This document shows, piece by piece, positions 1 to 12,174 of a stretch of 64,000 nucleotides of DNA (position 1 is the stretch's first letter; every line of letters starts with the position of its first letter). A model generated the notes under the pieces. The model saw only the letters and a list, made by a program, of their open reading frames with translations, did not search any database and had not been told where the DNA came from. Where the stretch lies: the NCBI GenBank assembly GCA_963775235.1, contig CAVZHY010000002.1, positions 930,001 to 994,000 of the forward strand, given 5' to 3'. The position numbers and the translations under genes were made by a program. The DNA comes from JBBDMC01 sp963775235 (GTDB lineage: Bacteria; Pseudomonadota; Alphaproteobacteria; Rhizobiales; Kaistiaceae).

Positions 1-2
1 CC

Positions 3-83
3 GCGCCTGGCTCGACCGCGGCGCCGAGGCCGCGCGCCTCGCTTCGCGTCCAGGTCGACATCGACCCGCAGAGTTTCCTGTGA
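3..83 (+). CDS. priA: Primosomal protein N' (PriA helicase), C-terminal end only
   Basis: Only the last 26 codons are present, ending in a TGA. The readable tail finishes RVQVDIDPQSFL, which matches the usual end of PriA, the replication-restart DNA helicase. In Rhizobiales-type genomes priA commonly lies just upstream of atpH, which supports the call. The rest of the gene lies outside the window, so no helicase motif can be checked. Confidence 0.72.
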   Translation, partial: APGSTAAPRPRASLRVQVDIDPQSFL

Positions 84-92
84 GCGGACGCG

Positions 93-1061
93 TCAGGCGC
101 CTTCGAGGTACCCGAATCGCGCCATCTGGCCCTCGTGGGTGGCGACGATGCGGTGCACCTGGTCCTTTGACAGGGTCTCGCGCCAGCCGCCGCTTCGGCC
201 CTGCCGAAAGAAGGGCGCGGTGGCGGCAGGCCCCTTGAGGGCGAAGCCACCGGCATCCTCCTGGCGTCGCAGGCGATTGAACTGGGACAGCTCGATCGCC
301 TTCATCAGCTGATGCCGCGCCGGCCTGAGGCCGGTGTGGCGGGCGAAGGCAGCAAAGGTCTTCCCCGGTTCCGCCAGCATGTCCTCGTAGCGCAGCACAT
401 GGACGGCTGACTGTGCCTGCCGCGTCCAGCTCTCGACGTGGTGGCTCCATGAGCTCAGCGGCTCGGGGACCGCATCCGCGCCGGAGAAACAGTAGCCGAC
501 CGTGGCCATCACCTCGATGGTCTGGTCGATCGACCAGCCCATGTGCGCCGCCAGTGAACAGGCGACGTCGAGCGGATTGCGGACGACGTATGTCGCACCA
601 CGGGTCACCTGTTTGTTCACCGCCGGAGTATCGTCCAGCTCCAACGCCGCCAGATGGGTTGTCACGAAGATGGAGCCGGGGACCTGATCGGCGAGTCGTT
701 TCTGCACCTGCGGCCTCAGCGCGGTCAAAGCGGTGAAATTCTTGACGTCGGTCGGCTCGGCAAGAAAGCCGGTGAAGTTGCCGACCCAGGCCTCCGGTAT
801 GCTGTAGGTCTGCAGCCGGTTGAGGTCGACCGTGCCACGCCGGCCCTGAAGAAGCTCCATCAGGGCGTGGAGGAAGATGCGCACCCATGTGTTGCCGGAT
901 CGCGGATAGGACGCCAGCCAATAAATGCTCCGGGTCGCCTGGTCTTCCCGTGGTCCAGGAGCGGTGTGCGAGGTCTGCATCGGCAAAAGAAATCCGGATC
1001 GGAGGAGGGCGCACAATAGGGCGGCCGGGCCCGGAACGAAACAGTGCCGCGCGATGAACAT
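93..1061 (-). CDS. Sulfotransferase domain protein
   Basis: The protein resembles PAPS-dependent sulfotransferases, which move a sulfuryl group from PAPS to a hydroxyl or amine acceptor. The 5'-phosphosulfate loop is seen as SYPRSGNTW (residues 51-59), the 3'-phosphate site as VVRNPLDVACS (about 159-169), and a C-terminal RxGRSGGW segment fits the second PAPS-binding loop. The first 27 residues look non-homologous, so the true start is probably the internal ATG at 980, giving 295 aa. It sits convergent with priA and divergent from the atp operon, and is not part of the usual housekeeping block here. The acceptor is unknown. Confidence 0.82.
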   Translation of the reverse strand: MFIARHCFVPGPAALLCALLRSGFLLPMQTSHTAPGPREDQATRSIYWLASYPRSGNTWVRIFLHALMELLQGRRGTVDLNRLQTYSIPEAWVGNFTGFLAEPTDVKNFTALTALRPQVQKRLADQVPGSIFVTTHLAALELDDTPAVNKQVTRGATYVVRNPLDVACSLAAHMGWSIDQTIEVMATVGYCFSGADAVPEPLSSWSHHVESWTRQAQSAVHVLRYEDMLAEPGKTFAAFARHTGLRPARHQLMKAIELSQFNRLRRQEDAGGFALKGPAATAPFFRQGRSGGWRETLSKDQVHRIVATHEGQMARFGYLEGA

Positions 1062-1252
1062 TGGTCGCCTGCGGCCCTGCGTCGCTGGCGATATTGCTCT
1101 GCACCAATGCCTATGCTAAGCGAACCCGCGATTTACGGGGCGAGGCTGTTGACGCGGCGTATTGTCCCGGAAAACCAATCCGTTCAAGGCCTTGCAACGA
1201 CGGGCCGGGCTCATCCCGATCGGGTCCACCGTGCCGCAGGCAAGAGGTCAAG

Positions 1253-1813
1253 GTGGCCGAAGGAACATCTCCCATATCCGGTGTGGCGGAGCGCTACGCA
1301 ACGGCGCTGTTCGAGCTGGCGCTTGAGGCCGATGCGCTTGCCCCGACCGAGGGCGACCTCGGCCGCCTCGCCGCCCTGATCGACGGGAGCGATGACCTGA
1401 AACGGCTGGTGAAAAGCCCGGTGTTCTCCACCGAGGAACAGGTGCGCGCGGTCTCGGCCGTACTCGACAAGGCGGAGATTGGCGGGATCGCCGCGAACCT
1501 TGTCAAGGTGACTGCCGGCAACCGGCGGCTGTTCGTGCTCCCGGACATCATTGCCGCCTTCAAGCGACTGCGTCGCCGACCATCGGGGGGAGATCGCGGC
1601 TGCGGTCACCAGCGCCGAACCGCTCGGCGACAAGCAGGTCTCCGACCTGAAGGCGGCCCTCAAGGAAGCGCTCGGCAAGGACGTCACCCTTGAAACCAGC
1701 ATCGATCCGTCGTTGATCGGCGGACTGATTGTCAAAGTCGGCAGCCGTATGATCGATGGTTCGCTGAAAACGAAGCTCAACGGGCTCAGGCTCGCCATGA
1801 AAGAGGTCGGCTG

Positions 1814-1814
<1 letters not shown>
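1253..1814 (+). CDS. atpH: ATP synthase F1 subunit delta (frameshifted in this sequence)
   Basis: Delta is the peripheral stator subunit linking F1 to the b subunits. The GTG at 1253 follows a purine-rich ribosome site and opens a protein with the typical SGVAERYATALFELA start. The frame breaks at about 1568-1572: one extra base after FKRL moves the reading, and the C-terminal half (VADHRGEIAAAV to LAMKEVG) continues in another frame. Removing one C restores a normal length of about 186 aa. The gene is normally essential for oxidative phosphorylation and its neighbours are intact, so an indel error is more likely than loss. The stop overlaps the atpA start region. Confidence 0.9.
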
Positions 1815-3343
<1,529 letters not shown>

Positions 3344-3346
3344 TCC

Positions 3347-4225
3347 ATGCCCAGCCTGAAAGATCTGCGCAATCGCATCGCTTCGGTGAAGGCGACGCAG
3401 AAGATCACCCGGGCGATGCAGATGGTCGCTGCGTCCAAGCTCAGGCGGGCGCAGGCGGCGGCTGAGGCGGCGCGGCCGTACGCGTTACGCATGGAATCCG
3501 TGCTCGCCAATCTCGCCGAGACGGTCGCCGGCCGCGCCGACGCGCCGCGACTGCTGGGCGGCACCGGTGCCGACGGCACCCACCTGCTGGTGGTGTGCAC
3601 CGCCGAGCGCGGGCTGTGCGGCGCCTTCAATTCTTCGATTTCGCGCCTTGCCCGCGACCACGCCAACCGGCTTCTCGCCGACGGCAAGGAGGTGAAAATC
3701 CTCTGCGTCGGTCGCAAGGGTTTCGAAGCGCTGCGGCGGAATTTCAGCCGGCAGATCATCCAGGCGATCGAGTTGAGGGGTATCCAGCGCGTTTCGTTCG
3801 CCGATGCCGACCGGATCGGGCGGAAGGTGCTGGAGCTGTTCGACAACGGCGAGTTCGACGTTGCCACCCTTTTCTATGCCGAGTTCAAATCGGTCATCAC
3901 CCAGGTGCCGACCGCCCGACAGGTCATCCCCGCCGAAATCGCCGGCGAGAGCAAGGAAGCCGGCGGCGGCGCCATCTACGAGCACGAGCCGGACGAGGAG
4001 TCCATCCTCGCCGACCTCTTGCCGCGCAACGTTTCCGTCCAGATCTTTCGGGCGCTGCTCGAAAACGCGGCATCCGAGATGGGCGCCAAGATGACGGCGA
4101 TGGACAATGCCACGCGCAATGCCGGCGACATGATCGACGCGCTGACGCTCAACTACAACCGCACGCGTCAGGCGCAAATCACCAAAGAGCTGATCGAAAT
4201 CATTTCCGGCGCCGAGGCGGTGTAG
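3347..4225 (+). CDS. atpG: ATP synthase F1 subunit gamma
   Basis: Gamma is the central rotor shaft inside the alpha3beta3 ring. The 292-aa protein begins MPSLKDLRNRIASVKATQKI and ends NRTRQAQITKELIEIISGAEA, the two conserved coiled-coil ends that form the shaft. It has the usual length and frame and sits between atpA and atpD. Confidence 0.98.
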   Translation: MPSLKDLRNRIASVKATQKITRAMQMVAASKLRRAQAAAEAARPYALRMESVLANLAETVAGRADAPRLLGGTGADGTHLLVVCTAERGLCGAFNSSISRLARDHANRLLADGKEVKILCVGRKGFEALRRNFSRQIIQAIELRGIQRVSFADADRIGRKVLELFDNGEFDVATLFYAEFKSVITQVPTARQVIPAEIAGESKEAGGGAIYEHEPDEESILADLLPRNVSVQIFRALLENAASEMGAKMTAMDNATRNAGDMIDALTLNYNRTRQAQITKELIEIISGAEAV

Positions 4226-4247
4226 CCGGAGGACAAGGGGAAGTACT

Positions 4248-5720
<1,473 letters not shown>

Positions 5721-5734
5721 GGGCTCGATCCACA

Positions 5735-6145
5735 ATGGCTGATCCCTTCCAGTTCGATCTCGTCTCACCCGAGCGGCTGCTGATGTCGGAGCCGGTCGAA
5801 CAGGTCGTGGTGCCGGGGTCCGAGGGCTACTTTACCGTCCTCAAGGGCCACGCCCCGTTCATGTCGACGCTGAAGCCGGGCGTGGTCGAGGTCGCCCGCA
5901 GCGGCGGCACCGACCGCATCTTCGTGCGTGGCGGGTTCGCCGACGTCTCCAGCGAAGGCCTCACCATCCTTGCCGAACAGGCGATCCCGTTGGCCGAGGT
6001 CGCGCCGGAAATGCTGGCGCAAGACGTGCGCAATGCCGAGGAGGACGTGGCCGACGCGAAGGACGCCGAGGCGCGGGCCGTTGCCGAATTGAAGCTTCAC
6101 CAGCTCCGCGAAGTGCAGACTTCGCTGTCGTCTCACGGCTCCTAG
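5735..6145 (+). CDS. atpC: ATP synthase F1 subunit epsilon
   Basis: Epsilon regulates and couples the rotor. The ATG at 5735, 14 bases after the atpD stop, gives 136 aa starting MADPFQFDLVSPERLLMSE, the normal epsilon N-terminus. The same frame is open further upstream, but only inside atpD. The N-terminal beta-sandwich (VVVPGSEGYFTVLKGHAPF) and the C-terminal helical part are both present. It closes the operon and is convergent with the following GNAT gene. No clear terminator is visible between them. Confidence 0.96.
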   Translation: MADPFQFDLVSPERLLMSEPVEQVVVPGSEGYFTVLKGHAPFMSTLKPGVVEVARSGGTDRIFVRGGFADVSSEGLTILAEQAIPLAEVAPEMLAQDVRNAEEDVADAKDAEARAVAELKLHQLREVQTSLSSHGS

Positions 6146-6220
6146 CAGGACCCAACGGCGCAGGCGCGAGACGCGACTGTCCCGGGTCGCCGAAATCAAC
6201 ACCGTGACAGACCGACGCCC

Positions 6221-6670
6221 TCAGTCGTGCCCGATGCTCATTCGATAGATGACGAGCCGTTCGGTTTCCTCAAAGCCGAGACTGCGGTGAACTGTCTGTG
6301 ACAGCACGTTGGCGAATCGCACGTCCGATGCCATTTCCGTGCGGCCCCGCGAGCGGCCCCATTCGATGCCGGCCCTCACCAGCTCGCGGGCAACCCCGCG
6401 GCGGCGGCAATCCTCGGCGACCCACAGGCCCTCGATATAGGTGACCGGCGAGGTCGTGCAGCCATCGGCATGATTGCGTTCGAACAACTCGATCATGCCA
6501 ACCAGGCGGCCGTTCGCGGCGGCGCCGAACGCGGCCCAGTCGTCGCTGGCGAGCATCCGGCTGATCTCGGCGGCGAGCTCGGTCGGGTTTTCCCCGCCGT
6601 AGAGGGCCTCGCGCATTTGCAGCCACGTAGGGCGATCGGCGGAAGCGAGCCGCCGCACGGTGATGTTCAC
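6221..6670 (-). CDS. GNAT family N-acetyltransferase
   Basis: The 149-aa protein looks like a GCN5-related acetyltransferase of the AAC(6')-like group. The acetyl-CoA loop is seen as the CRRRGVARELV segment after VTYIEGLWV, and the ANVLSQTVHRSLGFEETERLV region gives the C-terminal strand-helix pair. Homologues include aminoglycoside 6'-acetyltransferases, but the substrate cannot be read from the sequence. The GTG start at 6670 overlaps the rppH stop by 4 bases, which is why it is preferred over longer readings. Confidence 0.82.
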   Translation of the reverse strand: MNITVRRLASADRPTWLQMREALYGGENPTELAAEISRMLASDDWAAFGAAANGRLVGMIELFERNHADGCTTSPVTYIEGLWVAEDCRRRGVARELVRAGIEWGRSRGRTEMASDVRFANVLSQTVHRSLGFEETERLVIYRMSIGHD

Positions 6671-7182
6671 CCGGCGGCAATGTCGCCGAATGCAGCGACG
6701 ACCTCGCGGTAAACCTCGCGCTTGAACGGCACGATGAGGTCGGGCAGGCGCGCCAGTTTCTCCCAGCGCCATTCGGAGAACTCGGGCTTGTGTTTGCCGC
6801 CGCCGGGGGCGAGGACATTGATCTCGCCGTCGTCGCCATCGAAGCGGAAGGCAAACCACTTCTGGGTCTGGCCACGATAGCGGCCACCCCAGGAAGCCTC
6901 CACCAGGTTGGCCGGAAGGTCGTAATCGAACCAGCCCGGCGCTTCGCGGAGCAGGCTGACCTTCTTGATCGAGGTCTCCTCGTAAAGCTCCCTGAGTGCG
7001 GCTGCTTGCGGATCCTCTTCCTTGTCGAGACCGCCCTGGGGCATCTGCCACCAGTGCCCTGCGCCTTCGCCTTCGGCGTTAACGTCCGAACGGCGACCGA
7101 TCCAAACCAGCCCGTCGCGATTGAAAACGGCGATGCCGACGCACGGCCGGTACGGCCGGTTCACGGTCCGCTCGGCGCTCAT
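6667..7182 (-). CDS. rppH: RNA pyrophosphohydrolase (Nudix)
   Basis: RppH removes pyrophosphate from the 5' end of triphosphorylated mRNA and so starts decay. The 171-aa protein opens RPYRPCVGIAVFNRDGLVWIG, contains WWQMPQGGLDKEE and the Nudix box ending AAALRELYEETSI, and has the FRFDGDDGEI segment typical of the family. It lies in a leftward operon, overlapping the deacetylase-like gene upstream and the GNAT gene downstream by 4 bases each. Confidence 0.95.
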   Translation of the reverse strand: MSAERTVNRPYRPCVGIAVFNRDGLVWIGRRSDVNAEGEGAGHWWQMPQGGLDKEEDPQAAALRELYEETSIKKVSLLREAPGWFDYDLPANLVEASWGGRYRGQTQKWFAFRFDGDDGEINVLAPGGGKHKPEFSEWRWEKLARLPDLIVPFKREVYREVVAAFGDIAAG

Positions 7183-8387
7183 TTCAGGCCGGCCCCGGCG
7201 AGCGCGCTCAGCGGCACGACGGAGATGTTGTGGTCGGCGGCGCTTCTGGCGAAAGCGGTGATCCGTTCGATCGTCGTCGGAAAGGCGGTGGCGGTCGCGA
7301 TAGCATAGCCGCGGTCGCGGGCGATCGTCTGGAGCTGGCGCAGGCGGTCGTCGATTGCGGCCGCGCTCAAGTCGGTGTCGAGAACCATGTCGGCTTCGAG
7401 GAAGGGTGCGCGTCCCTCGGCCACCGAGCCGGCGACGCTGCGTGGCGATGAGCCGTCGTCGAGGTAGAGGAGGCCGCGTTCGCCGATGTCGGCCAGCACC
7501 GGGGCGAACGCCGGCGTCTCGCTGGTGAACAGACCGCCCATGTAATTGACGACGCCGACGTAGTTGGTGATGCGGCTCATCAGCCAATGCAGGCGGTCGA
7601 GGTTCTCTGCCGGCTTGGCATCCACGGTCAGAGTCTTTGGCCCCGGGTCGACGTGCGGGTAGTTGTACGGCTCCAGCGGGACCTGGAGAAGGATTTCGTG
7701 ACCGGCCGATCGGGCTTGGGCGAGCACATCTTCGAGGCCGTCACCGTAGGGGGCCAGCGCCAGAGTCACCGTGCCTGGCAGATCGTTGATTGCGTGCCTC
7801 GTACCGTCGGGGTCGATCCCGACGCCGCCGACGACGATGGCGACGCGGGCGTTGCCTGTGTCAGGTTCGCTCGGCCGTGCGTAGACGTCGAGGGGCCGCC
7901 GGCCATCGCCGCCGACCTTGGGTAGCGGGCCGTATTTGCCGGTCTCGACCAGCGCATGGTCCGGCAGGGAAGCAAGCACCATCGGCTGCGGCTTCGAGGG
8001 ATCGTAGATCACGACCTTGCCGACTTCGGTGAGTCCGGCGCTGCTGCCGGGCGGCGGCATGACCTCGACCAGCCCGGGTGCGTTGGGGTCAATCGGTCCG
8101 CCGCCGGCGGCTGCGCCCGTATCGGCGGTCGGCTGGTCCGACCCGCCGTTCAGCGTAGCGGCCGGCTTGGGAATGGCGCCGGTGCGGTCGGCAGCGTTGG
8201 GCTGGCCGGTCCCGGGCGTGGTAATGGCCGCCGTAACAATGGGACCGGTGTAACGGGCAAACCAGACGCCGCCCAGAACCAGCGCCACCAGGGCCCCGCC
8301 GCCGGTCAGCGCGAGCACCACGCGCCAACCGCCCGGTTTGCGGGATGACGGGAGTCCCAGCGGCCTCGTCAGGTCATCCGATGCCAT
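7179..8387 (-). CDS. Divergent polysaccharide deacetylase family protein
   Basis: The 402-aa protein has a single N-terminal membrane anchor (about residues 20-45), a proline/glycine-rich linker, then a domain of the divergent polysaccharide deacetylase (YibQ-like) family from about residue 165. Seen there are VAIVVGGVGIDPDGT, EILLQVPLEPYNYPHVDPG, VGVVNYMGGLF and YLDDGSSPRS. Members are envelope proteins of uncertain activity and lack several classical NodB metal ligands. Its place between ctpA and rppH is the usual one in Rhizobiales. Confidence 0.88.
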   Translation of the reverse strand: MASDDLTRPLGLPSSRKPGGWRVVLALTGGGALVALVLGGVWFARYTGPIVTAAITTPGTGQPNAADRTGAIPKPAATLNGGSDQPTADTGAAAGGGPIDPNAPGLVEVMPPPGSSAGLTEVGKVVIYDPSKPQPMVLASLPDHALVETGKYGPLPKVGGDGRRPLDVYARPSEPDTGNARVAIVVGGVGIDPDGTRHAINDLPGTVTLALAPYGDGLEDVLAQARSAGHEILLQVPLEPYNYPHVDPGPKTLTVDAKPAENLDRLHWLMSRITNYVGVVNYMGGLFTSETPAFAPVLADIGERGLLYLDDGSSPRSVAGSVAEGRAPFLEADMVLDTDLSAAAIDDRLRQLQTIARDRGYAIATATAFPTTIERITAFARSAADHNISVVPLSALAGAGLK

Positions 8388-8447
8388 GAACCTGCCACCC
8401 GATCGCGCCCAAGTGGTGCGGCGGCGCGCCAGGCGCCGCCGGACCGT

Positions 8448-9788
8448 TCAGTTGGGTATGCCGCGATTCGGGTCAGGCGGGAAAGCGGTGTTGACCTGCA
8501 GCCCGCGCAGCAAATCAAGCGCGTAGTTGAGCTGGGTGTCGTCCTTCGGATCGGGAGCGACATAGGCCAGGGACCCGGATTGCTCCTGATCGGTGGTGTT
8601 GTCGCCGGGCAAATGCCCGCGCAGGGCCGACTCGCCCTCCGGCGGCGTGTTGATCTGCGCCGCGATGTCCGGAGGAAGCTTCTCGTTGACCACGATGTCC
8701 GGATCGATGCCGTGCGCCTGGATTGACCGCCCCGAGGGCGTGTAGTAGCGCGCCGTGGTCAGTCGAAGCGCCCCGTCGGCACCGAGCGGGATGATGGTCT
8801 GCACCGACCCTTTGCCGAACGAGCGCGTGCCGATGATGGTGGCGCGGCGATGATCCTGAAGAGCGCCGGAAACGATCTCGGATGCCGAGGCCGAACCGCC
8901 GTTGACCAGAACGACCACAGGTTTGCCATTGGCAAGGTCGCCGGAATGGGCGTTGTAACGCTGCGTCTCTTCGACGTGACGGCCGCGGGTCGAGACGATC
9001 TCGCCGTGGTCGAGGAACGCATCGGAGACCGAGATCGCCTGGTCGAGCAGACCGCCGGGATTGTTTCTCAGGTCGATGATGTAGCCCTTCACCTTGTCCG
9101 GACCGATCTGCTTCTGGAGGTCCGCCATCTGGGCCTTCAGCCCGTCGAAGGTCTGCTCGCTGAATGATGAGATGCGCAGGTACGCCACATCGCCTTCGGC
9201 GCGCGAACGCACGGCCTGGATCGTGATCTCGGCGCGGGCGAGTTTGACGTCGAACGGATTGTCGACACCCTCGCGCTGAATGGTCAGCGTGATCGGGGAA
9301 TCGATCGGGCCGCGCATCTTGTCGACGGCCTGGTTCAGGGTCATGCCCTGAACGCTTTCGCCATCGAGCGCGACGATCAGGTCGCCACCGAGGATTCCGG
9401 CCTTCGCGGCGGGCGTGTCGTCGATGGGCGAGACCACCTTGATCACGCCGTCCTGCATGGTCACCTCGATACCGAGACCGCCGAACTTGCCGGACGTCTG
9501 CACCTGCATGTCACGGAAGTCTTTCGGGCTGAGATAACTGGAATGCGGGTCGAGACCGGCAAGCATGCCGTTGATCGCCGATTCGATCAGCTGGGTGTCG
9601 TCGGGCACCTCGACATAGTCGGCGCGGACGCGCTCGAAGACGTCGCCGAACAGGTTCAGGGCACGATAGGTGTCGGTGGACGCCGCATTGGCCGTGCCTC
9701 CGGTGAGCAATTGCGGCTGCGTCACTGCCACGGCCGCGAAAACGCCGATCAAAACGCCGGCGATCAGGTATGAGGCTTTGCGAATCAT
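8448..9788 (-). CDS. ctpA: S41 family carboxyl-terminal processing protease
   Basis: CtpA cuts periplasmic proteins near their C-termini and often acts on cell-wall hydrolase networks. The start at 9788 gives 446 aa with a clean signal peptide (IAGVLIGVFAAVAVTQP). A PDZ domain spans about 85-170. The Ser-Lys dyad is seen as Ser301 in GGSASASEI and Lys326 in FGKGSVQ. An ATG 36 bases upstream would add a charged tail in front of the signal peptide and is less likely. It overlaps the envC-like gene by 4 bases, and such pairing fits joint control of septal peptidoglycan cleavage. Confidence 0.94.
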   Translation of the reverse strand: MIRKASYLIAGVLIGVFAAVAVTQPQLLTGGTANAASTDTYRALNLFGDVFERVRADYVEVPDDTQLIESAINGMLAGLDPHSSYLSPKDFRDMQVQTSGKFGGLGIEVTMQDGVIKVVSPIDDTPAAKAGILGGDLIVALDGESVQGMTLNQAVDKMRGPIDSPITLTIQREGVDNPFDVKLARAEITIQAVRSRAEGDVAYLRISSFSEQTFDGLKAQMADLQKQIGPDKVKGYIIDLRNNPGGLLDQAISVSDAFLDHGEIVSTRGRHVEETQRYNAHSGDLANGKPVVVLVNGGSASASEIVSGALQDHRRATIIGTRSFGKGSVQTIIPLGADGALRLTTARYYTPSGRSIQAHGIDPDIVVNEKLPPDIAAQINTPPEGESALRGHLPGDNTTDQEQSGSLAYVAPDPKDDTQLNYALDLLRGLQVNTAFPPDPNRGIPN

Positions 9789-11083
9789 CCGCCAACCTTT
9801 TCTGCGTTGGACGCGGCCCACCACGGGGCCGGGTCGATCGAAGTACCATCCTTGCGGAATTCGATATAGAGCACGGGCTGGGTAACCCCTGCATCCATGG
9901 CGCCTACACTCGCCAATCGTTGCGAGGCCATGGCTGCCACCGGTTCACCAGCAAGCACAAACTGGCCGAGCCGAACATCGATCCGTTCCATCCCCGCCAG
10001 TAGCACATGATAGCCGTCGCCGGCATTAATGATCAAGAGTTGTCCGTAGCTCCGAAACGGCCCGGCGTATACCACCCAACCGTCGCTGGGCGAGGAGACC
10101 TGGGCAGCCGCGCGGGTGGCGAGCGACACCCCCTGCGAGGTGCCGCCGAGGCCGTCCGGGTCACCAAACGCGTGGATCGGCCGGCCGTTGGCCGGCATCG
10201 GCAGCAATCCCTTCGCGTCACCGAAAGCCACTGCAGGGGCCAGGCGATCCATGCTGCCCAAGGATTTCGCGGGGCGGCCGCCGGTCTCGGTGCGGGCGAT
10301 TGCCGCAGCCTTGTCGGCTTCCGCCGAGGCGGCGGCGGCGGTTGCGTCCTGCGTCTCCATGCGGGCAATCAGGTCCTTGAGGCTCGTTGCCTGGTCGGCG
10401 AGGGCAGCAGCGTGCGCCTGTTCCTTTGCCAGGGCATCCGCCGAGGCGGTCCGCTGCCGCTGCTTCTCGGCCAGCAGAAGGGCAATGCGGGTGCGTCCCT
10501 CGATCAGCGCCGTGGCATTGGCCCGCAGGCGGTCACGCTCCTTCTCCTGTTCGGTCCTCAGGGACACCAGTTGCTGGAGATCGGACGCGACCTTGTCGGC
10601 GACGGCGCGGAGGTCGGGTACAACGGCGCCGAGCAGGATCGCGCTCCTGATGGCGGCGAGGGCATCCTGCGGGCGCACCAGGATCGCCGGCGGCGGGTTC
10701 TGACCCAGGCGCTGCAGCGCCGCCAGCACCTCGGCCAGCACCTCGCGCCGCTGGTTGAGGGACGTCCTCAGCTTGTCTTCATTGACGAGGAGAGCGGTGA
10801 GCCGGCTCTCGCTGTCATCGATCTCCCCCTCCAGCTTCTGCACTTGCTGGCCGGCGTCGACCAGCGCCTGGTTCAAGGTGGCGCGGTCCTTGTCCAGGCC
10901 GTCAATCTCCTGCTGAAGCTCGGCCTGGCGCTCATTGGTGACCTGGATGTCGCGGGTGATGGCGTCAAGCTCGGCCTGACGGGCGTTGCGGGTCACGGCG
11001 GAAGTGTCGCCTTCGGCGCCGAAGCCTGGCGTGGCGACGAGAAGCGGGATCGCTGCCAGCATTGCTGCCAAACGCCTGTTCAT
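9785..11083 (-). CDS. envC: EnvC-like murein hydrolase activator (degenerate M23/LytM)
   Basis: EnvC activates amidases that split septal peptidoglycan. The start at 11083 gives 432 aa with a signal peptide ending near GFGAEG, a long coiled coil (about 30-260) and a C-terminal LytM domain from about 320. The LytM metal ligands are degraded: the usual HG.GYxTxYAHL motif reads NAGDGYHVLLAG here, which agrees with an activator rather than an enzyme. The same frame stays open upstream into rlmH but has no family character there. Confidence 0.9.
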   Translation of the reverse strand: MNRRLAAMLAAIPLLVATPGFGAEGDTSAVTRNARQAELDAITRDIQVTNERQAELQQEIDGLDKDRATLNQALVDAGQQVQKLEGEIDDSESRLTALLVNEDKLRTSLNQRREVLAEVLAALQRLGQNPPPAILVRPQDALAAIRSAILLGAVVPDLRAVADKVASDLQQLVSLRTEQEKERDRLRANATALIEGRTRIALLLAEKQRQRTASADALAKEQAHAAALADQATSLKDLIARMETQDATAAAASAEADKAAAIARTETGGRPAKSLGSMDRLAPAVAFGDAKGLLPMPANGRPIHAFGDPDGLGGTSQGVSLATRAAAQVSSPSDGWVVYAGPFRSYGQLLIINAGDGYHVLLAGMERIDVRLGQFVLAGEPVAAMASQRLASVGAMDAGVTQPVLYIEFRKDGTSIDPAPWWAASNAEKVGG

Positions 11084-11172
11084 CTCTGGCCTGGCGGCCT
11101 CCTGATGTGGTGCTTCGTCCGTCGGCGGCCGCGACAATACACAAGGAGCGACTAACGTTCGGTCACCGTCGC

Positions 11173-11652
11173 TTATTCGCGATGATACGGGTGACCGGTG
11201 AGGATTGTCACGGTCCGGTACAGTTGTTCGGCGAGCATTATTCGCACGAGCTGGTGCGGCCAGGTTGCCGGGCCGAAAGCCAGTCGAAAATCCGCCCGTT
11301 CCATCACACCGGCGGCGAGGCCGTCGGCGCCGCCGATAACGAATACCAGCTCCGTGAGTGCTGATTCGCGCCACCTGGCGATGCGCTCGGCCAACCCGCG
11401 GCTGGTGAGGGACGCGCCGGTCTCGTCAAGGGCGACGAGGATGGCGCCGCGCTGGACGGCGGCTAGGATTGCCGTCCCTTCCTGATCTATGCGGGCGGCG
11501 GCAGCGGCGGCGCGGCCTTCGGCGAATTCCCGCACGGCGATGGTGAGGCCGAGCGGCCGGCCAGTTTTGCCAAAGCGATCGACAAACCGCTCAAGCAGGG
11601 CGCGTTCCGGCCCCGCCTTCAGCCGGCCGACGGCGGCGATGGTGACGTGCAT
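11173..11652 (-). CDS. rlmH: 23S rRNA pseudouridine-1915 N3-methyltransferase
   Basis: RlmH is a SPOUT methyltransferase that methylates pseudouridine 1915 of helix 69 on the 70S ribosome, using S-adenosylmethionine. The 159-aa protein has the normal length, the knot motif LVFVIGGADGLA and the end ILAEQLYRTVTILTGHPYHRE. It lies between rsfS and envC, a common alphaproteobacterial order. Confidence 0.96.
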   Translation of the reverse strand: MHVTIAAVGRLKAGPERALLERFVDRFGKTGRPLGLTIAVREFAEGRAAAAAARIDQEGTAILAAVQRGAILVALDETGASLTSRGLAERIARWRESALTELVFVIGGADGLAAGVMERADFRLAFGPATWPHQLVRIMLAEQLYRTVTILTGHPYHRE

Positions 11653-11685
11653 CCGTAAGTCGGCGCCGGGCGGCGGCCCGGCGGC

Positions 11686-12039
11686 TCAAACCGTGGCCGG
11701 GGCGGCCGGGCGACCGGCCAGCCACATTTTCTCGAGATTGTAGAACCCGCGGACTTCCGGCCGAAAGATGTGAACGATCACGTCGCCGGCATCGATTAGC
11801 ACCCAGTCAGCTGTGCGCATGCCTTCGGCCCGCAAAGCGCCACAGCCGGCGTCCTTGAGGTCGCCAATCAGCCGCTCGGCGATGGCGGCCACATGCCGCT
11901 GCGAGCGCCCGGAGGTGATCACCATGGTATCGGCGAGGGGGGATTTGCCGGCGAGATCGATTTGCACGAGGTCCTCAGCTTTGGCGTCTTCCAAACTCTT
12001 CGAGGACCACCTTAAGCGCGGCCGCCGCTGCGAGTTCAC
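11686..12039 (-). CDS. rsfS: Ribosome silencing factor (probable 5' frameshift)
   Basis: RsfS binds L14 and blocks subunit joining when nutrients are short. The core SLEDAKAEDLVQIDL to VRGFYNLEKMWLAG is normal. The first 15 residues of this frame look unlike the family, while another frame just upstream reads RELAAAAALKVVLE and would join straight to SLED if one G near 12000 were removed. No ATG or GTG is seen for that frame; it could begin at CTG 12102 behind an AAAGGA site. I therefore give the supported open frame and note that the true 5' end is probably further upstream. Confidence 0.88.
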   Translation of the reverse strand: MNSQRRPRLRWSSKSLEDAKAEDLVQIDLAGKSPLADTMVITSGRSQRHVAAIAERLIGDLKDAGCGALRAEGMRTADWVLIDAGDVIVHIFRPEVRGFYNLEKMWLAGRPAAPATV

Positions 12040-12174
12040 GGCGGGCGGTCGCCAGACGAGGAGGACGTGAGCGCCCCTCCTCCCTACGAAGTGCGGTTGT
12101 CAGCGTTTGGTCCTTTCTGCTCAAGCCGCCCACGGCGGCATCGTCTCAAGGATATGCGGACGCCGGTGACGCTT

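Noticed and set aside
1140..1180. TTGACG as a -35 box for the atp operon
   Set aside because: No acceptable -10 box at 16-18 bases, so no promoter is claimed.
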